Source: Bacteroidota bacterium (GTDB taxonomy: Bacteria > Bacteroidota > Bacteroidia > Flavobacteriales > Weeksellaceae). From it: 64,000 nucleotides of DNA. The translations under genes were made by a program, and so were the position numbers. The DNA lies in the NCBI GenBank assembly GCA_023393915.1, contig JAEXBS010000043.1, positions 62,001 through 126,000 of the forward strand, given 5' to 3'. The notes beneath the pieces were generated by a model. The model worked only from the letters and a program-made list of their open reading frames with translations, ran no database searches and was not told the DNA's origin. Each line of letters begins with the position of its first letter. The first letter of the stretch is position 1. This document shows positions 44,397 to 53,985 of this stretch, piece after piece.

Positions 44397-45668
44397 CTAA
44401 GAAATCTGTGTTCCCTCAGGAATCACGGCCCCTTTCTTAATGACAACTACTCCGTCTTTAATGGAGTGGGTCTGGAAATCTCCGTCTTCAAGGTGCTTCC
44501 CACCAATAATACGGACATTGTTTCCAATGCGGGCATTTTTATCAATAATCGCTCGATCAATATAACAATATTTACCTATTCCAATATTGGCCTGACCGGT
44601 TCGATCGTTCTCCACAATTTCGTCGGTGCATTGATAGAAGTCTGCACCCATCACATAGGAATTAAGTACCGTAGAGCCACGATCGATTCGAGTTCGGTTT
44701 CCGATCACAGAATTCTCGATTTTATCCGCCATCACAATGCAACCGTCAGCAAAAACTGCACGCTGAACATAAGATCCTAGAATTTTAGAAGGGGGAAGCA
44801 TTCTGGCTCTAGAATAAATCGGTTTAGTGGCGAAAAGATTGAATTTCGGAAAATCTTGAGCCAGATCAATATTGGCTTCATAAAAAGATTCAATCGTTCC
44901 AATATCCGTCCAATAGCCGCTGTACTGATAACTTAAAGTTTTGTAACCTTTCTCAATAGCGTTAGGAATTAAGTCTTTTCCAAAATCATCCCCAGGGTCT
45001 TCTTCGAACATTTTCTTAAGTACCTCTTTATTGAAAACATAAATTCCCATAGAGGCTAAAAAATGTTTCCCTTCTTGAGCACTTTGCTCCGAGACTTCAC
45101 TCTGCCATTCCCCAAGAACGTCATTGGAAGGCTTCTCAATAAAAGATTCAATTTGACTTTCTGCCCCGGATTTTAAAATTCCAAAACCCGTCGCATCCTT
45201 TGCTGTAACAGGTATAGTAGCAATGGTAATATCCCCACCATTTTCAACATGGAAGTCAATCATTTCTCTAAAATCCATTTGATAGAGCTGATCACCGGAA
45301 AGAATCAGAACGTAGTCGTACTCGTACTTATCCACATGCTTCATACTTTGACGTACAGCGTCCGCAGTACCTTGGTACCATTTTTCACTGTCCACATTTT
45401 GTTCCGCAGCAAGGATATCGACAAATCCACGAGAAAAAATATCGAAATGGTAAGAATTTTTGATATGAGAATTTAGTGAAGCAGAATTAAACTGCGTTAG
45501 CACCATGATTCGGTTAAATCCGGAGTTTAGACAGTTGGAAATAGGAATATCAACCAATCGGTACTTTCCTGCAATGGGAACTGCAGGCTTACTTCTTGAA
45601 TGGGTTAACGGAAAAAGACGGCTTCCTCGGCCTCCACCTAAGACGATAGAAATTACATTTGGCTTCAT
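44397..45668 (-). CDS. glgC: Glucose-1-phosphate adenylyltransferase
   Basis: GlgC makes ADP-glucose for glycogen synthesis and is the usual control point. The 423-residue protein has the nucleotide-binding GGGRGSRLFPLTHSRSKPAVP (residues 12-32 region), SGDQLYQMD with the metal Asp, and a C-terminal left-handed beta-helix. It is the third gene of the glgB-glgA-glgC unit. Confidence 0.96.
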   Translation of the reverse strand: MKPNVISIVLGGGRGSRLFPLTHSRSKPAVPIAGKYRLVDIPISNCLNSGFNRIMVLTQFNSASLNSHIKNSYHFDIFSRGFVDILAAEQNVDSEKWYQGTADAVRQSMKHVDKYEYDYVLILSGDQLYQMDFREMIDFHVENGGDITIATIPVTAKDATGFGILKSGAESQIESFIEKPSNDVLGEWQSEVSEQSAQEGKHFLASMGIYVFNKEVLKKMFEEDPGDDFGKDLIPNAIEKGYKTLSYQYSGYWTDIGTIESFYEANIDLAQDFPKFNLFATKPIYSRARMLPPSKILGSYVQRAVFADGCIVMADKIENSVIGNRTRIDRGSTVLNSYVMGADFYQCTDEIVENDRTGQANIGIGKYCYIDRAIIDKNARIGNNVRIIGGKHLEDGDFQTHSIKDGVVVIKKGAVIPEGTQIS

Positions 45669-45742
45669 GTGATCTGGTTATTTATACTGAAGTTTTACTA
45701 TATTAAAATCAAAGGCTTAAATTAACAACTCTTCTTTTATAG

Positions 45743-47161
45743 TTATGAATTATAATTCTTATATAAAGTTACATAATTATGTGCCGAGCGGTCCCAAGAG
45801 AAATCAAAATTCATATTAGCTGAAATCATTTGCTGCATTTGATTTTTTTCAGAATAGATTCTAAGGGCTCTATGAATGGCTCCCACCGCAGCATCTGCAG
45901 TAGGATACGCAAAATTAATTCCTGCTCCTCCTGTACTGTAATCCTCTACCGTATCTTTTAAACCGCCTGTATAGCGCACAATAGGAACCGTTCCATAGCG
46001 CATTGCATACATCTGATTAAGTCCACATGGCTCCACTCTAGAGGGCATCAATAGAAAATCACTACCGGCATAGATTAAATGAGAGAGCGCTTCTTTGTAC
46101 CCCAAATCCAGTCCAAAATTGGAAAACTTCCAACTAAGTTCTGAGAGGGAATGTTCAATCTGTTTATTTCCTGAACCTAAAACCACAATATTGACAGCGC
46201 CGTAGGTTTGTTGAATCGTTTCTGATATGATTTCTGGCAATAAATCCGCTCCCTTCTCTCCTGCAAACCTTCCAATAAAACCAATCAAAGGCAGGTCGCA
46301 TTTTAAATTAAACTGGCGGCAAATCTCTTCCTTATTTTTTCTTTTTCCTTCCAGGACATTTGCCTTATCGTAATGATGGAATAAATAGGAATCTGTGCTA
46401 GGATCCCAAACCTGCGTATCAATTCCATTGATAATACCGTAGGCTTTGTCACGCTCTTGTTTTACCAAGGTCTCCAACCCATGAAAACTTTCAAAAAGTT
46501 CATCTAAATACCCATTGGATACCGCATTAAAAGCATGGGAACATTTAATTAAAGTGGCCAGCGGATTTATCTTATGATTCCAATCTAGAAGACCCAGCTT
46601 GTACTCGTCTTGAATCCACGGAAAATACTTTATCATATCCCAGCTCATTTGTCCCTGGTACTCTCCGTTATGAATTGTTCCAATCGTCGTTACGCCTCTC
46701 AAATAAGAGAACTCCGGGCAATGCTCCACCATAAAAGGGACAAGTCCGGTATGGTAATCATGGCAATGGAGCACATCTACTGGAATTCTCATGGCGCTTA
46801 ACCAATGAAGCACGCCGTGCTGAAAAGCCAGTACTTGCTGCGATTCATCGAAGTATCCGTAAGGTTGATCTCGATCCAATAGTCCAGGAATCCGAACCAA
46901 ATAAAGCTCAAAACCAAGTACACTCAACCTTTCACGAAGCACTTGTACTTGATACATCGATGAATTCTGATGAATCCATCCGTCAAAAACAGTTTCAAAG
47001 TCATGGTCGTGAACAAAAGGACGGTTGTACCACGGCATTACCACTCTTGCGTGAATGCCATCCATTTTATTCTGGTATTTTGGAAGCGCCCCAACCACAT
47101 CGGCAAGGCCGCCAACTTTAGCTACCGGAAAACATTCCATTGAAAGGTGATAAATATTCAT
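45743..47161 (-). CDS. glgA: Glycogen synthase (ADP-glucose, GT5)
   Basis: GlgA extends alpha-1,4-glucan from ADP-glucose. The 472-residue GT-B protein has KVGGLADVVGALP (15-27), which binds the nucleotide sugar, and the C-terminal MPSRVEPCGLNQMYAMRYG with the donor-binding residues. It starts 7 bases after the glgB stop; glgC follows 74 bases later. Confidence 0.96.
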   Translation of the reverse strand: MNIYHLSMECFPVAKVGGLADVVGALPKYQNKMDGIHARVVMPWYNRPFVHDHDFETVFDGWIHQNSSMYQVQVLRERLSVLGFELYLVRIPGLLDRDQPYGYFDESQQVLAFQHGVLHWLSAMRIPVDVLHCHDYHTGLVPFMVEHCPEFSYLRGVTTIGTIHNGEYQGQMSWDMIKYFPWIQDEYKLGLLDWNHKINPLATLIKCSHAFNAVSNGYLDELFESFHGLETLVKQERDKAYGIINGIDTQVWDPSTDSYLFHHYDKANVLEGKRKNKEEICRQFNLKCDLPLIGFIGRFAGEKGADLLPEIISETIQQTYGAVNIVVLGSGNKQIEHSLSELSWKFSNFGLDLGYKEALSHLIYAGSDFLLMPSRVEPCGLNQMYAMRYGTVPIVRYTGGLKDTVEDYSTGGAGINFAYPTADAAVGAIHRALRIYSEKNQMQQMISANMNFDFSWDRSAHNYVTLYKNYNS

Positions 47162-47168
47162 ATTGACT

Positions 47169-49130
47169 TTATTTCTCTTTATTTGAATTCTCTCTTACTT
47201 TACGCTCTGTTTTACTTTCAAAAACCTCCTCAAGTACGAGCCCTGAAAGTGGTGGCAACTGCAGCACAATGGAACTAGAACGAAACATCCACGGTTCGTC
47301 CTGCTCCTCTAGAATTTTAGCTTCTACTCCACTTCCACCGTACTGAACATCATCGGAATTAAGCAGCACTTTCCATTTCGTGGCATCATTCACTCCAACT
47401 TTATATTCGAGCACTCGTGGAGTAAGGTTTAATACCACCATCAGTTCAGGTACAGGACCATTAGATGAAGCTTTAGCCTTTCTTAAATAAACATAAATCG
47501 AATTGTCCGTATCGTTGGCTTCCACCCATTCAAACCCGTCTTGATAAAAGTCGAACTCATGAAGTGCTTTCTTATCTTTATAAAGACCATTTAAATCCTT
47601 CACAAGATTTTGTAGACCTTTATGGATAGGATACTTAAGTAAATCCCAATCTAAAGACTTGGTAAAATCCCATTCACTGGACTGTCCGAATTCTCCACCC
47701 ATAAAGAGCAATTTCTTTCCCGGATGCGTAAACATGTAGGTGTACAAACTCCTTAAATTAGCAAACTTTTGCCACTCATCACCTGGCATTTTATAGATCA
47801 AAGGAGATTTTCCGTGCACGACCTCGTCATGGGAAAGCGGCATCATATAATTCTCATTGTACATATACATGGTAGAGAACGTTAGCTTATGATGATCGAA
47901 TTTACGGGCAATAGGATCCAAAGAAAAATACTTCAATGTATCGTGCATCCATCCCATCATCCATTTCATACCAAAACCTACGCCCCCAAGATGTACAGGA
48001 GTGGTCAAAAGCTCAAAATCCGAGCTTTCTTCCGCAATGGTTACAATATCCGGAAACTCTTTATAACAGGCTTTATTGAATTCTTGTAAAAAACTTTTGG
48101 CTTCTAAGTTCACGTTACCCCCGTGCTCATTGGGTATCCACTGCCCCTCTTCCCTTGCGTAATCCAGATACAACATCGAGGTCACAGCATCGACTCTTAG
48201 GCCATCAGCGTGATAGCGTTCGAGCCAAAAAATCGCATTAGATATTAGAAAAGATTGCACTTCGGGACGACCGTAATTAAACAGATGGGAATTCCACTGC
48301 GGGTGAAACCCTTTCCTTGGATCTTCGTGTTCGTACAAAAAGGTACCATCAAAATAATGAATACCATTGGCGTCCCCTGGAAAATGAGAAGGGACCCAGT
48401 CCAGCAGAACACCGATTTCTGCAAGATGCAGCGCTTCAATTAGCTTCATTAAATCCTGAGGCGCTCCAAATCTAGAATTGGCAGCGAAAAATCCCGTGAT
48501 CTGGTAGCCCCAACTCGGTTCGTAAGGGTGTTCCATAACGGGCATAAACTCAACATGGGTAAAACCCATTTCTTTCACGTAGGGAACTAGTTTTTGAGCG
48601 ATCTCTTCGTAGGACAAAAAGCGCTCTTCACTGCGCATCCACGAACCTAGATGAAGTTCGTATACGCTCATTGGAGCCTCATGGTTAGAAAACTTATGGC
48701 GCTTTTTCATCCACTCCTGATCCTTCCAGTCGTACCATGTCGTTGAAACCAATGAAGCCGCTTGGATGTTTTGCTCCCAAGATAGAGCAAAAGGATCGCT
48801 TTTTTCTAAAAGCTCCCCTTTACGCGTTCTAATGGCATATTTATAAAGAGTCCCCCAGGATAACCCTGCGACAAATCCTTCCCATATACCTGACCCGTCC
48901 AAGCGAGGATAAAGTTTGTGGCTTTCTGAATGCCAGCCGTTAAAATTTCCAATGAGCGAGACCTGCTTTGCATTGGGCGCCCAAACGGAAAAATAAGTTC
49001 CCTTTTGTCCTTCATGCTCTAAAGAGTGAGAGCCAAACTTCTCATACAATCGAAAATGCTTGCCTTCGCGAAACAAATAAACATCGTTAGAGGTAAATAA
49101 AGAGTAAGGAAGCACCGGATTCATGGACAT
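47169..49130 (-). CDS. glgB: 1,4-alpha-glucan branching enzyme (GH13)
   Basis: GlgB introduces alpha-1,6 branches. The 653-residue protein has an N-terminal CBM48 domain (about 25-120, YFSVWAPNAKQVSLIGNFNGW region), a GH13 barrel with LRVDAVTSMLY carrying the nucleophile Asp, ITIAEESSD-type acid/base Glu and PLSHDEVVHGK, and a C-terminal beta domain. It leads the glg unit and is divergent from an esterase gene that also has a glycogen-binding-like domain. Confidence 0.96.
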   Translation of the reverse strand: MSMNPVLPYSLFTSNDVYLFREGKHFRLYEKFGSHSLEHEGQKGTYFSVWAPNAKQVSLIGNFNGWHSESHKLYPRLDGSGIWEGFVAGLSWGTLYKYAIRTRKGELLEKSDPFALSWEQNIQAASLVSTTWYDWKDQEWMKKRHKFSNHEAPMSVYELHLGSWMRSEERFLSYEEIAQKLVPYVKEMGFTHVEFMPVMEHPYEPSWGYQITGFFAANSRFGAPQDLMKLIEALHLAEIGVLLDWVPSHFPGDANGIHYFDGTFLYEHEDPRKGFHPQWNSHLFNYGRPEVQSFLISNAIFWLERYHADGLRVDAVTSMLYLDYAREEGQWIPNEHGGNVNLEAKSFLQEFNKACYKEFPDIVTIAEESSDFELLTTPVHLGGVGFGMKWMMGWMHDTLKYFSLDPIARKFDHHKLTFSTMYMYNENYMMPLSHDEVVHGKSPLIYKMPGDEWQKFANLRSLYTYMFTHPGKKLLFMGGEFGQSSEWDFTKSLDWDLLKYPIHKGLQNLVKDLNGLYKDKKALHEFDFYQDGFEWVEANDTDNSIYVYLRKAKASSNGPVPELMVVLNLTPRVLEYKVGVNDATKWKVLLNSDDVQYGGSGVEAKILEEQDEPWMFRSSSIVLQLPPLSGLVLEEVFESKTERKVRENSNKEK

Positions 49131-49330
49131 TTTTTAATAGAACTTACAAATACCTAAATTACGATTATTTCTGATTTCAACTTCAACTAATTATTAAAAA
49201 AATCAAAATTCAAATTAAGTTTTGTTCATAAGTTAAATAAAGCACTTTTGGATTGATAAATCGAACAAAAACCCAAGCTGAGCCGAAAAAAAAATACTAT
49301 TTTTAAACAAAATTAACCAAGCATTTACAC

Positions 49331-50446
49331 GTGAAATTTCAGCTGGAAAGCCTCAGTAACGACGAGCGAGACATTTATATTACCGGAAATTTTAACGCAT
49401 GGAATCCGAAAGACCCTCGATTCATTCTCAATAGGGTCAATGAGTCTTTGTATGAAATTTCGATCTCCGATCGTATCTTAAAAGAATCCATTGAATACAA
49501 ATTCACCAAAGGCGGTTGGGAAAATGTAGAATTGGATCGCTACGGAAATTTCACCTCGAACCGAAAACAAAAAAAATCCAAACAGCCCATAAAAGACGTG
49601 GTTGAGCAATGGCGACTCAATTGGGGACCTTTTAAAGAGAAATACTTTCCAAAAGTAGAGCTCATTTCAGAAAACTTCTACATTCCTCAACTGGATCGAA
49701 CCCGAAAAGTCTGGATTCTTTTACCCTACGATTACCACACCTCTTCCAAGCTCTACCCCGTTCTTTACCTGCAAGATGCGCAAAACTTGTTTAATGAAGA
49801 TTCGAAATACGGTAATTGGGAAATTGATAAAAAGCTAGCCCTACTCTCCGAATACGGAAGAGGCGATGTCATTGTTGTAGCAGTTGAACACGGAGTTCAG
49901 CAACGCATCAATGAGTTTATTTTCGATAATAATTCGGTGGCTAAGAACTCGGAAGGAAAAAAATACATTCGATTCATCGCAGATACTCTAAAGCATTATA
50001 TAGATGCCAATTTTAGGACTTTAAAAGAAAGAGAACACACAGGAATCGGAGGTTCTTCTCTTGGCGCACTCGTTAGCCTATACAGCGGGTTTTTGTATCC
50101 CGAAGTCTTTTCTAAACTCCTTATATTCTCCCCTTCTTTGTGGGTAGAACCTGGTTATAACTTTCCACTTTTTTCATTCAAGGTACCCTTTAAAACCAAG
50201 GTCTACCTTTACGGTGGGGAGCTAGAAGGCTCTGACATGGTAAAGAGAATTCGAACCTTTGAAAAGAAAATGAAAAATTGGGAATCAAAAAACCTCTTTG
50301 ATTTTGAATTCAAAACACAAATAAATCCTGAGGGAACGCACCACGAATTTTTTTGGTCTCAAGAGTTCCCCAAAGCCATTGAATGGCTTTATTACGATCA
50401 GAAAGAAAACCCAGTAGACAAAAGTCCTGAATTAAAAAGCACCTAA
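49331..50446 (+). CDS. Esterase with N-terminal glycogen-binding-like (CBM48/E-set) domain
   Basis: This 371-residue protein begins at a GTG (49331). Residues 1-85 form an E-set/CBM48-like domain with YITGNFNAWNPKDPR (16-30), resembling the glycogen-binding modules of branching enzymes and AMPK. Residues 115-355 form an esterase-D-type alpha/beta hydrolase with nucleophile Ser243 in GGSSLG and a late His in GTHHEFFW. The plan recalls enterochelin esterase (Fes), but without siderophore genes nearby a glucan- or ester-directed role is as likely. There is no signal peptide. It is divergent from glgB and 4 bases before an M17 peptidase gene. Confidence 0.8.
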   Translation: MKFQLESLSNDERDIYITGNFNAWNPKDPRFILNRVNESLYEISISDRILKESIEYKFTKGGWENVELDRYGNFTSNRKQKKSKQPIKDVVEQWRLNWGPFKEKYFPKVELISENFYIPQLDRTRKVWILLPYDYHTSSKLYPVLYLQDAQNLFNEDSKYGNWEIDKKLALLSEYGRGDVIVVAVEHGVQQRINEFIFDNNSVAKNSEGKKYIRFIADTLKHYIDANFRTLKEREHTGIGGSSLGALVSLYSGFLYPEVFSKLLIFSPSLWVEPGYNFPLFSFKVPFKTKVYLYGGELEGSDMVKRIRTFEKKMKNWESKNLFDFEFKTQINPEGTHHEFFWSQEFPKAIEWLYYDQKENPVDKSPELKST

Positions 50447-50450
50447 CTCT

Positions 50451-51869
50451 ATGAACGCCCCATTATTTAGCTTAGAAAACCGAGCCAACCAACACCTGCA
50501 TTTTTTTTCACAACAAGATTGGAATCTTAAAAAATCAGAGTTCCCCTTTCTTCACGATGGCTTCTTCAAAGCCGAGCGAGATGAAGTAAAAAGCGTTTAC
50601 CTCCAGGAACAATTGCATGTTTTTATTGGCCTAGGAGAAAAAACACCAACTTTGGCTCAGCTTCAGAAATCCGCTCTAATATTTAGCGCCAAACACTATA
50701 AATTATTAGAAACTAAAACGACGCGGCTTCACTCCTATTCATTAAATAAGCAGCAAATAGAGACAATGCTCCAAGGACTCTACAGCGGAACCTACCAATA
50801 CCAAAAACCTCATAGCCATCCCTTTTGGCAAAAAGAGTTTTCTATTGAATTAAGCGACTTCTCCCTTGAGGAGCTCTCTTCTCTAGAGACAAAAATCAAA
50901 GCAATTTGTAAGGGAGAAGAAGTTTGCAAGGAATGGCTCAATAAACCGGCCAATCAAAAGACCCCGCCCCTGTTCTCAAAATTCATTCAAGAGCAAAGCG
51001 AGACCCATGGATGGAAACACAGATCTTTAAACAGTGAAGAATGCCTTCAAGAAGACCTCGGTGCTTTTATGGCGGTTGCAAAAGGCAGTCATTATCCTCC
51101 GAGTTTTACCATCGTTGAATACGGAGAAAAGAAAGAGGGACAAAAAAGCCTAGGTCTTATTGGAAAATCTATTGTATTTGATACGGGAGGTATTTCTTTA
51201 AAGCATCCCGACAACATGCATTACATGAAGTCCGATATGGGAGGAGGCTGCGCAGTTTTAGGCTTTTTAGTTGCTGCCTCTTTACTAAAACTCCCGCTCC
51301 ATATCGTCGCCGTCTTTCCTATTACAGACAATGTGATTTCAAGCCGAGCCTACCTTCCAAGTGACGTAGTAAAAGCACATAACGGGCTTGAAATTGAAGT
51401 TCTCAACACCGATGCAGAGGGAAGACTCACTCTTGCCGATGGTTTAAGCTATTTAATTAAAAATTTCGACTGCGACACGGTGCTTGATTTAGCCACCTTA
51501 ACGGGAAGTGCGGTTCGAATGTTTGGTGCTTCTTGCGCTCCTCACTTTTCTAGTGACCTGACCCTTTCAAGACAATTGGAAGAGGCTGGAGAGATCACCG
51601 GTCAAAGACTTTGGCCCATGCCTCTTTGGGAAGAATGGAAAGAGCCAATCCAAAGCGATGTGGCGGATTTAAAGAACATTTCTCTCAGCCCGATTGGAGA
51701 TTGTATTATTGCAGCAAAATTCCTGCAGCAATTCACTCATAAGCATCTTCGATGGGCACACCTGGACATTGCAGGTGTCGCTTTTGGCTCGGTTCCCTAC
51801 GCAAAAGAAAAAGCGGCAACGAGTTACGGAGTTCAGCTTCTTTTAAAATTCACAGAAAATTTACTTTAA
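50451..51869 (+). CDS. M17-family leucyl aminopeptidase
   Basis: The 472-residue protein has the M17 metal-binding and signature segments: GKSIVFDTGGISLKHPDNMHYMKSDMGG (around residues 238-265) and NTDAEGRLTLADGL (about 323-336), with the two catalytic-site Lys, Asp and Glu residues. M17 enzymes remove N-terminal residues and can cleave Cys-Gly dipeptides. The N-domain is shorter and divergent. It starts 4 bases after the esterase gene, and the amidoligase cluster begins 140 bases later, so it may process a peptide of that pathway; this is inference. Confidence 0.9.
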   Translation: MNAPLFSLENRANQHLHFFSQQDWNLKKSEFPFLHDGFFKAERDEVKSVYLQEQLHVFIGLGEKTPTLAQLQKSALIFSAKHYKLLETKTTRLHSYSLNKQQIETMLQGLYSGTYQYQKPHSHPFWQKEFSIELSDFSLEELSSLETKIKAICKGEEVCKEWLNKPANQKTPPLFSKFIQEQSETHGWKHRSLNSEECLQEDLGAFMAVAKGSHYPPSFTIVEYGEKKEGQKSLGLIGKSIVFDTGGISLKHPDNMHYMKSDMGGGCAVLGFLVAASLLKLPLHIVAVFPITDNVISSRAYLPSDVVKAHNGLEIEVLNTDAEGRLTLADGLSYLIKNFDCDTVLDLATLTGSAVRMFGASCAPHFSSDLTLSRQLEEAGEITGQRLWPMPLWEEWKEPIQSDVADLKNISLSPIGDCIIAAKFLQQFTHKHLRWAHLDIAGVAFGSVPYAKEKAATSYGVQLLLKFTENLL

Positions 51870-51961
51870 TCCCCACTCATTGTAAGAATATTTTGGTAAA
51901 ATTGTATTAATTTTCTACTTTTAATCAATACAAAAGATTCATTAAAAATCAGACAAATAAA

Positions 51962-51978
51962 AAGTACATTTAGTACTT
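51962..51978. promoter_or_regulatory. Inverted repeat upstream of the amidoligase cluster
   Basis: AAGTAC and GTACTT form a perfect 6-bp inverted repeat around ATTTA, 31 bases before the first ATP-grasp gene. It overlaps TACATTTA (51965-51972), one mismatch from the -7 consensus, so a bound protein would block that promoter. The assignment as operator is tentative. Confidence 0.4.
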
Positions 51979-52008
51979 CAACCCTAAACAAATCAACAAA
52001 TCATTGCC

Positions 52009-53208
52009 ATGGAAGCAAAAACAATCGTCTGTATCTCCTGTTACTATAAAGGCTATGATTTTATGGACGAACTTTCTAGCCTTGGGTACCGAGTTTTACT
52101 CATTACTTCGGCAGGATTAAAAGATAAAAATTGGCCAAAGCACGCCCTAGATGAAATCTTCTATATGGAAGAGATCACTCCTTCCCATTGGAACCTCACG
52201 CATTTAATTGAAGGGTTTGCCTATTTACTTAGAAATCGAAAAGTGGATGCTGTAGTTGCTTTAGATGATTACGATGTTGAAAAAGCTGCCCTCATTAGAG
52301 AGACCTTTAGAATTCCAGGAATGGGCACCAGTACGCACCATTATTTTCGTGACAAATTAGCCATGCGACAAAAGGCTTCTAGTATTGGATTAGAAGTCCC
52401 CGAGTTTTCTTCTGTGTTCAACAACAAAGAAGTAGAAGACTATCTAGAAAAAGTAGAAGGACCTTGGGTGCTCAAACCAAGGTCGCAAGCTTCTGCCTCT
52501 GGAATTAAAAAAATACATTCTAAAGAGCAAGCTTTTGAAGAACTGGAAAAATTAGATAAGGAGCGTCACCTCTACCTATTAGAAAGCTACCGCAAGGGAA
52601 CCGTGTACCATGTTGATAGCCTAACCTACCAAGGCGAGGTCGTATTTACTTGCGTTTCACAGTACCTTAATCCTCCTTTAGACGTATCGCAAGGAGGCGT
52701 GTTTCAAAGTATTACTTTAGGACGATACAGTGATGCGTTTAAGGCGCTTGAAAAAGAAAACAAAAAAGTAATCGAACGATTCGGACTTCAAAATGGAGCC
52801 GCCCATACGGAATTCATCTACGGAGAAGAAGATTTGAAATGGTACTTTCTAGAAACCTCTTCACGCGTTGGAGGTGCTCACATAGCAGATCTTGTAGAAA
52901 CCAGTACAGGAGTGAATTTATGGAGAGAGTGGGCCAAAATCGAGCACAGTGTACTTTCAAAGCTACCTTATCCTATTAAAAACCCAACGGGCTTTTCCGC
53001 GGGTCTAATTATAGCCCTTTCGAAGGAAAAGCATCCCGACACCTCGGAAATTCAATGCGAAGAAATAGTAAAAACGCTGCCTTTGGATTATCACGTAGGA
53101 CTAGTTATAAAGACGCCAGAGAAGGAGCAAACCCTTTCTCTGTTGGAGCAAATTGCAGAGTGGATTACTAAGAATCACCTTAGTGTAGTTCCCCCAAAAA
53201 CAATGTAA
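52009..53208 (+). CDS. ATP-grasp ligase, carbamoyl-phosphate-synthase type
   Basis: The 399-residue protein has an N-terminal Rossmann-like preATP-grasp part (1-110), then the ATP-grasp fold: RDKLAMRQKA (114-123), nucleotide-binding Lys156 (WVLKPRSQASASGI), Glu192, and the metal/phosphate residues Glu268 (HTEF) and Glu282 (LETSSRVGGAH). The family activates a carboxylate as acyl phosphate and joins it to an amine or thiol. In place of the usual E-x-N-x-R the motif reads E-T-S-S-R, losing one Mg ligand Asn. It opens the amidoligase cluster after a 140-base gap. Confidence 0.85.
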   Translation: MEAKTIVCISCYYKGYDFMDELSSLGYRVLLITSAGLKDKNWPKHALDEIFYMEEITPSHWNLTHLIEGFAYLLRNRKVDAVVALDDYDVEKAALIRETFRIPGMGTSTHHYFRDKLAMRQKASSIGLEVPEFSSVFNNKEVEDYLEKVEGPWVLKPRSQASASGIKKIHSKEQAFEELEKLDKERHLYLLESYRKGTVYHVDSLTYQGEVVFTCVSQYLNPPLDVSQGGVFQSITLGRYSDAFKALEKENKKVIERFGLQNGAAHTEFIYGEEDLKWYFLETSSRVGGAHIADLVETSTGVNLWREWAKIEHSVLSKLPYPIKNPTGFSAGLIIALSKEKHPDTSEIQCEEIVKTLPLDYHVGLVIKTPEKEQTLSLLEQIAEWITKNHLSVVPPKTM

Positions 53209-53235
53209 TTTATTTAAACCAAAAAAAAACTAATT

Positions 53236-53949
53236 ATGCCAAGGATAGAGCACAGTGATTTTTACTCCCATGAGCTAGGAATAAGTTTGCCTGTAGAAAT
53301 TACTGGGCATTACGGCTATCCTGTTCTCATGTTTCCGACCTCTCAAGGATCCTACACGCAAAATCATGATTTCGGATTAAACAAATCAATCCAGTGGTTT
53401 GTAGATCAGGGTAAAATTAAACTCTATAACATTCAAACCATTGATAAATTAAGCTTCTACAACAAGAACATCTCCCCCATGGAGAGGATTCATAATTATG
53501 AACTCTTTGTACGTTTTCTAGTTCGGGAGTACATTCCCTATTTGCAAAAATTGCACAAAACCCACCGAATCGCTGTGGCAGGAGCAAGCTTTGGGGCTTA
53601 CCACAGCGCAAATCTCGCCTTTCGCTTTCCGGATTTGGTTTCGCACTTATTCTGTCTTTCCGGCAACTTTACAATTAGGAGCTTTATGGACCACTATTCC
53701 AGCGATCTAGTGTATTATAACTCACCCGAAGAATTTGTGTCCAAAGACGAGGCTTGGAAATACAAGCACATGCATATTGTTCTAAGTACGTCGGACCAAG
53801 ACATCTGCCTTGAGCCCACCAAAAACATGTCCGACATCCTACACTCCAAAGGAATCGACCATTGGTACGATGAGCGAAGAGAGCAACCGCACGACTGGCC
53901 CCTGTGGCGAATGGTTTTTCCAGTTTTTATAGGACGTTTTTTCTCTTAA
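53236..53949 (+). CDS. Small esterase-like alpha/beta hydrolase (COG4947 type)
   Basis: The 237-residue protein has nucleophile Ser118 in GASFGAYH, Asp near 187-189 (STSDQDI) and His219 (QPHDWPLW), a complete hydrolase triad. It resembles the COG4947/esterase-D group of small, leaderless hydrolases. Located between two ATP-grasp genes (27 and 36 bases away), it likely removes or transfers an acyl group on the pathway's intermediate. No signal peptide is seen. Confidence 0.8.
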   Translation: MPRIEHSDFYSHELGISLPVEITGHYGYPVLMFPTSQGSYTQNHDFGLNKSIQWFVDQGKIKLYNIQTIDKLSFYNKNISPMERIHNYELFVRFLVREYIPYLQKLHKTHRIAVAGASFGAYHSANLAFRFPDLVSHLFCLSGNFTIRSFMDHYSSDLVYYNSPEEFVSKDEAWKYKHMHIVLSTSDQDICLEPTKNMSDILHSKGIDHWYDERREQPHDWPLWRMVFPVFIGRFFS

Positions 53950-53985
53950 GTAACACACATAGTAACAACTAAATACACAAGCATA

